A stretch of DNA of 64,000 bases. Source: Galaxea fascicularis (taxonomy: Eukaryota; Cnidaria; Anthozoa; Scleractinia; Euphylliidae). The stretch is from the NCBI GenBank assembly GCA_948470475.1, contig OX419338.1, forward strand, positions 35,984,595-36,048,594, read 5' to 3'. Every line of letters starts with the position of its first letter. Positions within the stretch are counted from its first letter, which is position 1. The position numbers were made by a program, and so were the translations under genes. The notes under the pieces were generated by a model. The model had not been told where the DNA came from. It saw only the letters and a program-made list of their open reading frames with translations, and searched no databases. This document shows, in pieces, positions 33,183 through 43,407 of the stretch.

Positions 33183-34469
33183 ACCAAAAGGTTGATAACA
33201 GAAACTGTCTTGCGATACGAGTGGTGTTTGGGCAACACGGCCCTTTATTCACTTTCATACGTGCACGGAATGACGCGGTAAGATATTGAATTGACTAATC
33301 TTTACTATATACTGTTACATAATCCCTCTTTGAATAATATAATAGACTATTATCACTTTAATACAAAGGTTTTACGTCCAGTTGCTATGGCAAATATTGG
33401 CATGTTTGATACTCGAACGCACGAAACAGTGGACTAAAATTAAATGAAGTAACTTCGACACAATACACATACTGAAGAGTTTATTTCTAATTTTAAGACG
33501 CCATTTCCGATTCATAGAACTACCACAGCCTTAAACTTAGAACCCGCCACTCTTAAATGACGCAGATAATTTACCTTGCTTTAGTTTATATATCTAATTT
33601 AACCAAGAACAGCCATTCTAATTAAAATGTCTTATTCACGTGTTGTTACAACTCAGATGACATCTGTTTGGTCATTTTTCTTTGAAATATAAATCTCATT
33701 TAAAAACGACTGCCATGATTTTGATGGCCTCACTTACGTCTCTCATTTTGTATTCTTTCTTTACGTGATTTGGCCGACATCCTGATTACCCCTCTGTTTA
33801 TAGTACCAGGTACACTGCATGGTTTTATATCAAACACGCAAATTCCTTACCTCCAGTTTTAAGGGAGTTGGATAGTGGGAGAGTAAGTTTACATAGTTGC
33901 CATATCGGTAAATGTTCAAGGGAAAACGATCAAAATTTCTAGCTTTCTCAAGAGAAAAGTAACTCCAGAACAAACCTTTTAGGCGATGCACTCACTTCAG
34001 TATAAGTTGGGGAGGGATCTTATGAAGAAGGGGACAGGCCTACCCATGCATCTGCTGAGCTGATACGAGAAACCATCAATTGTAATAAAACAAAGTTTAA
34101 ATTCGAATTCAAAACTGTTACTCCGCAAAAACTATGTCACCCACGAAAAAAAGAAACGGTTTCCTCGCTCCAGCCGCTACCAAATAAGTTCGCGGCTATT
34201 ACTGTTGTCACGGAAAACGAGATCAATTGTCCACTGGATCACTTGGAAATTTCTCCGAACAAAAGCAGTAAGAATTGAAATGAAAAGTACTCAGCACACA
34301 CAGTGGTTTTCAATTGAGTGTCGTAAAATCAAATATAAGATAATAAATCTAGCCAATCACAACAGAGTCACACAATGAGCCAATTAGAAAACCCACCTAA
34401 AATGCAGCGAAGTGTGAATGACGTCAGCAGAAAAGAATTCCTGGTTTGGATGAGCGTCAAATGAAAACC
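33183..34469. other. Intergenic, nothing recognised
   Basis: AT-rich sequence between DPRF gene 3 and a MITE. No supported feature. Confidence 0.4.
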
Positions 34470-34779
34470 TAGCCTGCAGTGCAGGCGTATTTGGGACGAA
34501 CGAGAGCACGTATTCCCGCATCGAGTATTTAGGCCGCCATCTTCGAGTAAGTAAACGGTAAGGGCTTGGGGCGAAGAAAAAATGCTAAGGGAGCTGGTCT
34601 GAGGTAGAAAAATTGGAGAGGGGGAGGGGGAGGGGAGGGGAAAAATACCCCCGCCGCCTCTGCCCCACCCCCCATTCGCCCTTTCTCACTCGTCCCAACT
34701 CTCCACGTTTTGCGAATCCAAAATGGCGGTTAAACACTCAAACGACGAGTAACTCTAAAACCACTTGCACTGCAGGATC
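34470..34779. mobile_element. TAGCCTGC-family MITE with near-perfect 9-bp target duplication
   Basis: Begins TAGCCTGCAGTGCAGGCG and ends CACTTGCACTGCAGGATC (imperfect inverted repeats). The flanks are ATGAAAACC (34461-34469) and AAGAAAACC (34780-34788), one mismatch in nine. The interior has inverted GGCCGCCATCTTCGAG and AAAATGGCGG blocks and a G-rich tract near 34618-34640. No coding capacity. The left third resembles the element nested in the LINE at 48721-48983. Confidence 0.75.
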
Positions 34780-35506
34780 AAGAAAACCTTAAAAAAGCCA
34801 AGCTAAGCGCGGCTCAGTGGAAAGAGGACAACTTGACGTTTGCTCTGGTTCCCCTGTGCTACGCCCTGTGACTGGCTGACAAAACCCACTCCATTTTTTT
34901 TTAACCACTGAGATGGAAAAACAAATCGAATATTGACTTGCTCGCTCGCATTTTCCCGCTTCGTATTCGCATTTGCTTCGGACTGTTTCGTTGCACGATT
35001 TGCGTCGCATGTGATTGGATTAGTTGACAATAATTTCCTTGGTTCTGATTCTGAATTGAAAGCTACTCTGATGTTAATGATCATGTTAAAATAGTGGTAA
35101 TTATAGCAAGTGTACGTCGTTCTTATACAGTTTGACAAGGGACGAAGCCCTCTCATCCGACAACTGAATCAAAGGCTAGGGCCCCCAACTACCTCACGCG
35201 ATCCATGTTAAAAATGGTTCAATTCTTTTTAGCTGTTTTGCAAGGTTAGGAATTTACTTTTCAAGCATTCCCACAATAGTCTAACTATTCCCAGGTCTAT
35301 CGAAAATTAAGCTTAATTTGAGCAGCCAGTCGATCAGATATAAGCTCCCCTGTCCACAGAGCTCTATAGCACCTTTCCAGTAGCATGTTTAATTTGTCAT
35401 TTGTGAGATTTTGTGTAAAATATTAGTTTTACGCTTAATTGCCTTTGACGGAAATAATATCTACCTACGTTTGTTGATTGTCATTTTCCGCATGTGTTGA
35501 CAACGC
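34780..35506. other. Intergenic, no supported gene
   Basis: Two overlapping minus-strand frames (34789-35156) have no recognisable content. AT-rich otherwise. Confidence 0.4.
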
Positions 35507-36445
35507 CTAAGCCGAATACCAGAGTCCAGCTACTGGCCCGTGTATTGAATTTTTGTCGTTATAAATTGGTACCACGGTTTCTTTCCTTTTATTTCTGTTC
35601 TCAGTTAACCCACCTTTAGACACAGTAATTTCTGTTTCGACGGTAGCTTTGTTGCGAGTGATGTCCGAGCGAATACTAAAATTTGTTTTGTCCATAGGAG
35701 GAATGAGTGAAAGCAGCAGCCGCTGAAACCGGGGATCGTTCGTCGGCCGTATTGCACAACTACTGCCTCGGTATATCGGAGGTAAAGAAGTCACGTCAGT
35801 ATCTCTTGGGGAGCTAAACTCTTCTTTAAGGCTTTTGAATGTCTGAGAGTTCGATTTTCTTTGTCGCGATTTTGCCGATGTATCGCTGTCTTTGTTGCCA
35901 AGAAGATGGATATCAACTTGCCCCGTACGTGAACTACAATATATTATTGTGGCTTGATCTGTGCTCGTTAATCTTAAAGAATGGTTAGTCAAATTCGTCA
36001 TTGAATTCCTCTTCTTGGTAGCCAGACTTTCCCTTGTTGTTCTTAAGTCAGCTGTGCATTGATTCTCACGAACCTTCTCCCAAATGCTTTTCGTTTTTTC
36101 CGCCCTAAGATATGCTTCCATTTGAATCTCGTGAACTCGCTTTTGCTTTTTTCTTTGCTCTTCTTGAAAATTCCTTGTCAGAGTCACAATGTTGGTCCCC
36201 TTTTCTTCCTCATCAACAATGTTTGAAAACAAATCTGTAAGTGCCGGATTTATGCTTTGAAGAAATCTCACAATGATCATTTTATTGCGCACAAGTCTCC
36301 AACGTGTAACTTTTCTTGATTTCCCCCTTTCGATGCGTTTCTCTGGCGGCCAAATCGGAGAAATGTGCGAAATAAGAGGGAATAAGGAACCTTCTGTTTT
36401 TCCTAACTGTACTGCCGTTACATTTCTTTTCGTCTGCACGGCCAT
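35507..36445 (-). CDS. DPRF-motif family protein 4 (PIW, LPPI and DPRF, single exon)
   Basis: 312 residues from the ATG at 36445 (A at -3, G at +4). The N-terminus holds I-S-P-I-W-P-P-E-K-R-I (bases 36332-36364), then a basic hydrophobic helix (RLVRNKMIIVRFLQSI) and a charged coiled-coil-like region (~90-135, FQEEQRKKQKRVHEIQMEA). The middle is disordered with S-L-P-P-I-Y-R, nearly identical to Q-L-P-P-I-Y-R in the 39141 gene. The DPRF motif D-P-R-F-Q-R-L-L-L-S-L-I-P (35705-35737) is followed by about 70 more residues, unlike DPRF gene 3, which stops right after it. It is paralogous to the 32433 gene. No known domain. Confidence 0.7.
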   Translation of the reverse strand: MAVQTKRNVTAVQLGKTEGSLFPLISHISPIWPPEKRIERGKSRKVTRWRLVRNKMIIVRFLQSINPALTDLFSNIVDEEEKGTNIVTLTRNFQEEQRKKQKRVHEIQMEAYLRAEKTKSIWEKVRENQCTADLRTTRESLATKKRNSMTNLTNHSLRLTSTDQATIIYCSSRTGQVDIHLLGNKDSDTSAKSRQRKSNSQTFKSLKEEFSSPRDTDVTSLPPIYRGSSCAIRPTNDPRFQRLLLSLIPPMDKTNFSIRSDITRNKATVETEITVSKGGLTENRNKRKETVVPIYNDKNSIHGPVAGLWYSA

Positions 36446-37741
36446 ATTTCTTAATATACCGTTCTCTTCTCTTCGTGGGAGAGATTAATGTTCTTTCGTT
36501 TAGAGGCTATTGTTCAAAATCTAAGCGAAAACAAAAGCCCTATTAAAAACAGAGCTATTTGCAACCGCGCTGGTTAGGTTATGATGAATTAGCACTGTTT
36601 GATAACCAATGAACTTTTTAGTTAAGAGCAAACTTTTTTTGGGGTGTCAAGAGTCTTTCTTTAGAGTTACCGTATTAATTTAACACTTTAATCAGTGCAC
36701 GTCAAGTGTAAATAGAGCCCAACGACAAAATGTAATCATTGGAGGAAATGTTACCGTAGTTTATTCTTTACGGCTGTTAAAGCAAATAAAATTTTTATAA
36801 ATTCTTCTCAGTAGACATGTTGTCTTGAAGCTGTTTTTTATAACACAAACATGTGTATCACAAACATTTACGAACACACGGCCGACAAGAACTGCATACA
36901 CAGACCACATTTCATAATGAATTCACGTTGTCAAGGAGCACACAAAATACTTAATACTTTGATCTCGGAAATACAAATATTGTTTCACTTTATTGCAAGC
37001 TTTAATATTTCATGGCTTTTCGTGCTCAACATGTCATTTATTTTTCTTTCAAACAGAACCCGAAGACTGACAACTTATTTACAATTGTTTATTTTGCGTA
37101 AATCCATTCATTTATTTTTTCTTTCTGAAAGTCCGCCACTGAGTATTTTTGGAAACAGCAATATCCTAAAATTAATTTTTCTAATTTGCGATTGATATTT
37201 TGGGTGTATCCCCGTAACAAGCATGGACTTGTGTCTTGAGTTGACGTATTTATCTATGCAAGGATAAATTTGAAAGAAACTATCTGCGAGTGCAAAATTA
37301 ATCCTTAAAGCCCTGACATCAACATGCGTATTATCTTAAATGGTCTTCTTATATTTCGCATAGTACCAGCTTAGAGAATTTGGTTAAATATCAAAACAAT
37401 TCATATTCGACGACATTTGCTTTATTCTCATAATCTGTATGTTTGTTGTGTGTGACACGGTAAAAAGAAATTATGGTCTGGTCATTGATAGCTATTGTTT
37501 GGGCTCAAAGGGTTTTTAAGAGCGTTAGCAAATTGGCCAAGTTTCTCTCGTTTTCTCGCTCCCCACCCCCTTTCCCTTTTAGCCTGCCACGCAGACTATT
37601 ACGTAAATCATTTCGGTACAGTTTCCTCAGAATTCAGGGCCTCGAAAGACATGTCTAACTCTAAAGAAAGAGCCGTTGTTTCAGTCATGTGATCAGCTGC
37701 GGAATGTTCTTCACTTTTGTTTGATGAGTTCTGTTTTTCGG
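36446..37741. other. Intergenic, no supported gene
   Basis: Very AT-rich. Frames at 36851-37195 and 37473-37692 are compositionally like random AT-rich translation. Confidence 0.4.
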
Positions 37742-38049
37742 AAGGCTTGGAGTTACAATATTTTGGGCTGGCTAATGCCAGCCATCACCAGGTTTAATAA
37801 GAAAAATCGCGAATTAGGACTTCACGGGTTCGAACCCGGCGTTGAAGTCCTGAATTTTTTTTTTCAGGCTTCTTTACGCAATTGCATAAACTGCGTACAC
37901 AACTGCGAGGTTCATCCTTTCATTTCCGCAGTTCATATAAGTTTCAGTATTTCATATGCATCACTCACTTACATGGTTTTTTAACTTAATAAACCGGATG
38001 AAGCTAAGGACTGGTATTGGCCAGCCGAAATATTGTAACTCCAAGCCTT
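37742..38049. mobile_element. Fold-back element with ~60-bp inverted repeats and an internal palindrome
   Basis: The left end AAGGCTTGGAGTTACAATAT recurs inverted at the right end (ATATTGTAACTCCAAGCCTT, ending 38049). The similarity continues inward through GGCTGGC and a GGTTTAATAAG block. In the interior, 37816-37851 is a palindrome (AGGACTTCA...TGAAGTCCT) centred on CGGGTTCGAACCCG, which matches a tRNA B-box core. The later part (GCAATTGCATAAACTGCG...) resembles a repeat I remember as common in corals; this is from memory only. No clear target duplication. Confidence 0.75.
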
Positions 38050-39128
38050 TCCTCGTTGATTGATTAGTCTTTGTAATAGCCTTCGGACAATAATTTATGT
38101 CATTATTGTATTTTGACTGACCACGATCTATTCCTTGATCCGTGTTGAGCAAGCTTGGTGGTACACAGTTTTTGGTGTGGTTGTGAAGCCCATAAGAATA
38201 TTTCTTAAAATTCAGTTTAATACAATATAAATTTAATAACGAATAAACCAGTTCAAGAATTGGGAGAGGGTTACTTTATTATCAGGACCATCTATTAAAC
38301 TTCCGTTTCGGTAAAATATGTATTAAAACTACATCCCTAAGTATTTCAGAGAATTAAAAAAGTTACTCCCGTATAACTTCACCTGCCATTTGCCTTTGCT
38401 CAAATTTGCATCCAGCTAACGCAAGAAACAGTGGTTTTTTTCCTGTATTTTTCGTGTGTTCTTTTCTTTGAAAAAATCCGACGTTTTATTTTGTTTTCAA
38501 AAACTATTTTTGTCCCTAATAAACCGTAGATTAAAATTAAATAACAATTCTTAGTTTTCCGGTCTGTAATTAAAAAGATACGTTAAAGAGAAGTATGTAT
38601 TGCATGCTTCCGCGTGCTGTGAATCTCTTTCTATTTCGTTCTACAAAGAAATACACACGACGTTTCTCAAATTATTACAAAACAATACTTTTCCCTAAAA
38701 GAAAAACCAAACCGCTGATTTTCCTTACTGTCCTATAGTGCTTTGTTACAAAACCTGTGGTGACAACAAAATTTCACAATAAAATGTGACGTCAAGAATT
38801 TCTGTGTCAAATAGGCTTGGAATTGCTTGAACGGGGCGCATGCGCTCTTTGCTCAAACATATTTACCATTACTGTAAACTTATCATACCTGTTTGGACAA
38901 AAATACGTCCCCTGGGCTCTGTTTATAGAAAATTACAACGGAAATTAGCAGAAATTTAAACAAACGAGGTTGTGTTTAGACGAAAGAATCTATTTCATAT
39001 CATTTTCGTGAGGCAGGTACGTTTAATGAGTTTCAAATCTGAATAATTTATATGGCTCGGATTTTGCAGTGACATGATCGATTATTGTGTAATAGAATTA
39101 CCTACAAAGTTCTTTTTTCCTAACTTAG
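38050..39128. other. Intergenic ending in a strong splice acceptor
   Basis: AT-rich with no gene. It ends in TTCTTTTTTCCTAACTTAG (AG at 39127-39128), a strong acceptor 12 bp before the next ATG, implying an upstream non-coding exon not identified here. Confidence 0.45.
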
Positions 39129-39140
39129 GAAATTTTACGC

Positions 39141-39935
39141 ATGGGTAAGAAAAGACTAAAACAAAAGGCTTCTAGGAGCGACATGCGAATGCAAAGGCTT
39201 TACGAAGAAGCCATCAAAGAAGTAAAGGAACGGAATATCAACATTGATGATCTGACGGCAGCTGAAAACGAAGATTCAAACGACGACACTTTGGTGGAAG
39301 AGAAATTTCTTCCACAAAAACCGCGAAAAAAGCCAAAGGAAGTCCTTGAAGAATCACTGAAGAAACAAGAGGAGTTAAGAAAACCACGAACTTCTCTTTC
39401 TGTACCCGTTTCAAGGCTTCTCCCTTTTACTCCTGATGAAAGAAGATTGGAGTTCCCACGAGATTTTCGGCGAGATTCAACATCGCATTTCTGGATTCCT
39501 CGTTCGGGGACACCACTGCCAGAGCACGCATACAGTGGCAGAAGATCTCCCAGCTCAGATTTTGAGGACTTGGAGAAGGAAATCTCTTTTTCTTGGCGAG
39601 AGTCCCCTGAAGATAATTCTGTCGGTGACATTTTACAGGTTTTCCCTCTTCGTGTCCAAGAAGACGACAATATCGGCGTCTCGGAAACAACCACACGCTT
39701 GCAGCAACTTCCACCAATTTACCGACAAGAGTTGTGGCGAGAAACCATGCGGCGATCGTCAGAACCTTCACGATCAATTCCTGCCAAACAGGACGCGTGG
39801 TGCATCAGTGATCCGACATCTCTGATGGTGGGAAAGCAAGAGCTTTACATAAGAGAGAAACGCAAGTCTTCCGTTAGCCTTGCTGAGAGGCGTTTCCGCC
39901 TAAGGGCGGCTAGTTCAGGTGCAATGTTCACATGA
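39141..39935 (+). CDS. Unrecognised 264-residue disordered protein with LPPIYR motif
   Basis: Starts at the ATG at 39141, 12 bp after a strong splice acceptor, so the coding region sits in one exon with a probable 5' UTR intron. The N-terminus is basic and helical (KKRLKQKASRSDMRMQRLYEEAIKEVKERN, residues 3-32), followed by an acidic stretch, a K/P-rich linker and a Ser/Arg-rich second half. Q-L-P-P-I-Y-R near residue 193 nearly matches S-L-P-P-I-Y-R in the 35507 gene. R-x-x-S basic phosphorylation-type sites are frequent (RRSSEPSRS, RKSSVS). No signal, membrane segment or known domain. There is no DPRF motif. Confidence 0.65.
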   Translation: MGKKRLKQKASRSDMRMQRLYEEAIKEVKERNINIDDLTAAENEDSNDDTLVEEKFLPQKPRKKPKEVLEESLKKQEELRKPRTSLSVPVSRLLPFTPDERRLEFPRDFRRDSTSHFWIPRSGTPLPEHAYSGRRSPSSDFEDLEKEISFSWRESPEDNSVGDILQVFPLRVQEDDNIGVSETTTRLQQLPPIYRQELWRETMRRSSEPSRSIPAKQDAWCISDPTSLMVGKQELYIREKRKSSVSLAERRFRLRAASSGAMFT

Positions 39936-40835
39936 AATCGTTCATTAGTTTGACATTATGAGAACGAATTCGGAAATTTTTTCATAAAAACTTGGACACA
40001 AAACGTTTGATGGCTCCTTCAGAAATAACAGGGCCTGTCGGACTTCAGGAAGGCGAAATTATTTTCGATAACCAGCCATTTCAAACATCTCGTTAACAAG
40101 AATAACAGTTATTTGCTCCACGGAAACGAAAAGGATCAATATTTGTGTCAATTGACGCGGCAGTAATGCGTAAGTACAAAGTATAAACGTTGGTTTTATG
40201 CTTACAACTAAAGGTTTTTTTCTAAGATGATGTTTGAATCAGATTAAAGTATATTATTTCCTCAAGAACATTAAATGACAAAAACAAACAAATATAATCC
40301 ACGTTAATTCGCTTTGCCGAGAGGGCAGGGTTTAGCCACGTGGCCTTTGTTTCTCTGGACATGTCAGCTTAAAATAAAATTCTCTGTAAAGTAACAACGA
40401 GATGTGACTAATGGATGAAAAATTTTACTCTTGGTACCAACAAGAACAATTTTGCCCTGCACGCTTTCAGCGTACCGTAAGTAAGTGTGACAACCATTAT
40501 TAGACACATGCTACGTCATCTAACTGTAATGCGTATTCCCGTGCAGTAAATAACCTGGGCGTAATTAAGTGAATAATTGTGCTTTAAGAAAAGAGTGATG
40601 TCTGTCATCTCCTGTTTATTTCCTTGAGCAAGCCAAAAATCACAGCCAGGTTCAGGTAACAAAAACTGTTTACCTGTAATTTTTAATACGATTTCAGTTA
40701 ATTTCAATCTGAACGAAAACATATTGATCCTTTACATACTGGTGTACAAAACATAAATGCATAGTGTACATAGTGTAAAAAACCTGTTTACCATCTTGCT
40801 ATCATCATAAAACGTACCGTAATGCAACAAATTGT
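39936..40835. other. Intergenic / 3' UTR, nothing else recognised
   Basis: The first plus-strand AATAAA after the gene is near 40373-40378, a possible distal poly(A) signal. No further gene. Confidence 0.4.
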
Positions 40836-41070
40836 TAGCCTGCTTAGCAAGAGTTTCCGTGTGTTTTGGCGCATTCTGGCCGCGTGAAAATTGGGGCGAG
40901 AAAAACGGAGGAGAGGGCCTCCTCCTTCACACATCCCTGCCCCAGTCTTCCATTTGTGTTCTCCCCAAATTTTTGCGCGGCAAGACTGTGGAAACTTCAC
41001 TCGAATTCGCTCGAAGGGGAACGCTTGCTTCGCAGGTAGGAGTCCTGTGATGGGCTCCTGGCGCAGGCTA
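40836..41070. mobile_element. TAGCCTGC-family MITE, third copy
   Basis: Begins TAGCCTGCTTAGCAAGAG and ends GCGCAGGCTA. A longer subterminal pairing links GCAAGAGTTTCC with GGGGAACGCTTGC near 41019. The interior carries a GGAGGAGAGGGCCTCCTCC palindrome near 40909-40927. The flanks ACAAATTGT and ACAAAGTAA share only the first five bases plus one more, so the duplication is eroded. No coding capacity. Confidence 0.65.
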
Positions 41071-41953
41071 ACAAAGTAATCGTGATGAATATCGCTTCTG
41101 ATATACATTTTCATAAAAAAGAAGGAGAATATGAGGGCTCTGCGAAATTTTTTGCTATTATCCTTATGAATCAGAGAGGTGAAACTTGAAAGATGATGCT
41201 ATAAACTGATCTTTGAATTTTCTAGTTAAATAGTCTTCCCGATATCCCTTTCGGTTTTGGTGAGGTGTGAAAGAGGATGATAAAGCTGTTGAACCGGTAT
41301 GTTTCCCCGATCATAACAGCCCAGAGTTTATAGCATTAACATCTTTTGAACCAGTCTGATATTTCTTCGGAACTCAGATTCTAGTATGTTATTTGTCTTA
41401 GGACGTGGTTCTCTCTTGGGGTTGTCCCTTTGGGAATATAAACATTAGTTGAGACTTGAACGTTCCGTTATCGGAAAACAATATGGGCACTCCGCCTACC
41501 TGGATGCCACACTTGAAATAAATAGTACTTTATTAAAGACTAAATATGTGAAATTTACTAAGGGTGATCGCTATAGCAAGGGTAGATTGCTCAAATAGGA
41601 AAGCAAGGGAAAAATTACAAGACGCAGGGTGTCAGTAATCTAAATTAAAGCCTTTAATTACTCGTGACTGTCGGTTCGTTTCTTAGTGCAAAGGTGTCGT
41701 ACATAAAGTAGCCTAATCGTGTCTGTAAACATATGTATCTACGCTATTTTAAATAAATATCATGTTGAACATCTAGGTAATCAAAATGAGAAAATGAGTA
41801 TTAGAAATCTCGCTAAATTGATTTACTTAAACGAAGGTCGAATCGAATCCAGCAGTAATCCTGAACTGAACTGTGACCATGTAGTGAACTCGGATTAGCC
41901 TGAGTTACCCTGAGGCCGGCTTTGATTGTTCCAAAATGTACTTGGAAGCAGTA
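41071..41953. other. Intergenic, nothing recognised
   Basis: AT-rich. A minus-strand AATAAA (TTTATT at 41529-41534) could serve the next gene. Confidence 0.4.
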
Positions 41954-42919
41954 CTAACGGAAGTACTGCTTAGTGGTGCATGCGTCTTGGTAGCTTTCCT
42001 GAGTGTTATCCGCCGCATTAGTGCGGTTGTATAACACCTTCTTGTTAATCAGCACCGGTGCCCAATAAATTTGATTTTTTTTACCTGCATCTATATTCGC
42101 CTTCTTGTTGATGTTTACGAAAACTCTTTTCCCGAATCGTGATTGAAGATACGTGTTGAAGATTCCGCTGGAGTTAGCGTATGCTGTCTTCACGTAAAGT
42201 CCAGTTTTCACGTTTGACGGAAACAAATCTCCGCTGTCGTCTCCATGACAATGTTTCTTTTTGCTCTCTGTCTTGCCATTGGTCTTCACCATCCTTATTT
42301 TCTTTATCACGCTTTCACTGAGATTTTTGTCGATAACTTTTGACTCGCTGTTTGAAAAACCACTGTCGTTATCGCTTGAATCTGGGAAGGAAAGAGCACC
42401 GAGGCTACCTGATGATCCAAACTTTTTTCCTTGCACGACAAAACTCTTAATTTTTTCATTTTCCTTCATCGACAACGATTGCAAATCAGTGATCTCTGGT
42501 AGATGAACCTTCTGTTTTCTTATTCTTGTTGGCGCGTAGGAACATCCCGGTACTGAAGTCGAACGGCTTTTCTCTTTACATTTTTCATTAATTTCGTCAG
42601 TTACATTTCTATCATCTTTCTGTAGCGGCACTAACTTAGGAAGTAAACGTGATCGCTTTTGTACGTTGGTTGCTACTGGCGACATAGTCATTGGCTTGTG
42701 TTTTATGTGCGCAAATTGTGCTTGCTTCGGCACACGCCAAAACTCTTCGCTGTTCAATATTTTATATGTCATTCGCTGCTCGTTGCAATCACTGTTTTCT
42801 TTCTTATCGTGTATGGACCTGGAATCCTCCTTGTCAGGGTTACCATCCTTTTCAGCTAGTTTGTCTTTACAGTCGAGACGCAAGGCTTTAATTTTCAAGA
42901 AACTCAATTCAATGGTTTC
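41954..42919 (-). CDS. Terminal coding exon of an unrecognised disordered protein
   Basis: Reading from 42919 to the stop at 41954 gives 321 codons. No ATG lies near the start: the nearest is a TTG at 42907, and the first Met is ~50 residues in (MTYKILNSEEFW). A convincing acceptor, TATTTTTATCGCAG, ends at 42920, so this is an exon beginning GAA-ACC in phase 0 with the start upstream. The product is Lys/Ser-rich. It has R-L-L-P-K-L and H-L-P-E-I motifs, a D-N-D-S-G-F-S-N-S-E-S acidic serine run, and a more ordered C-terminal region (GIFNTYLQSRFGKRVFVNIN, IYWAPVLINKKVLYNR). No known domain. The upstream exon was not found. Confidence 0.6.
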   Translation of the reverse strand, partial: ETIELSFLKIKALRLDCKDKLAEKDGNPDKEDSRSIHDKKENSDCNEQRMTYKILNSEEFWRVPKQAQFAHIKHKPMTMSPVATNVQKRSRLLPKLVPLQKDDRNVTDEINEKCKEKSRSTSVPGCSYAPTRIRKQKVHLPEITDLQSLSMKENEKIKSFVVQGKKFGSSGSLGALSFPDSSDNDSGFSNSESKVIDKNLSESVIKKIRMVKTNGKTESKKKHCHGDDSGDLFPSNVKTGLYVKTAYANSSGIFNTYLQSRFGKRVFVNINKKANIDAGKKNQIYWAPVLINKKVLYNRTNAADNTQESYQDACTTKQYFR

Positions 42920-43407
42920 CTGCGATAAAAATACAATATTTGCGGTTTAAGCGGTTTGTAAACAACCAGTCAAACTATCCAAGCACTTTTGTTAATTCTC
43001 TTCATTTAGTGAGATTAATTTTGGTGAATTTAAACAAATAGTGAGTAAAAAAAACTAAAAGCAGACATTTTCAAGCGTAAATTGAAACCCTCGCTGTGAA
43101 ACAGTTTTTGATTGTTTCACCGAGAGAAAACAACTTCTAAGCGACGGACTCTAGAGGCGTGGACTAGATGGGCCGCTTGTAGAATTATAACAGATTTAGC
43201 CATTCCATCTTCAGTGAAGATCAAAGGTAATATTAGAATTTCACTCTGCTTTGTATGGCCATATGTTTTGCTACTAAGTGGACATTACGTGTCTTTTCAT
43301 TTTCAATGGTTTTTGATATGGTCACTTTGTAAATGAAAACAGTAGTAAAGTTTCAATTTTAGCAGCCGCAGATACATCTAAAGTAAACCATATTAAATTA
43401 GTATTAC
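42920..43407. other. Probable intron / intergenic
   Basis: Minus-strand intron sequence upstream of the preceding exon. A plus-strand frame ending at an AAAGGTAATA donor (near 43226) was considered but has no recognisable content. Confidence 0.35.

Noticed and set aside
37816..37851. tRNA gene suggested by GGGTTCGAACCC
   Set aside because: No acceptor stem or anticodon arm at the right spacing; it is the centre of a palindrome inside a fold-back element.
39200..39825. Overlapping frames on both strands within the 39141 gene
   Set aside because: Shadows; composition and start context favour the 39141-39935 frame.
43112..43227. Plus-strand frame (KRRTLEAWTRWAACRI) ending at a GTAATA donor
   Set aside because: One good splice border only and no domain; lies in the probable intron of a minus-strand gene.
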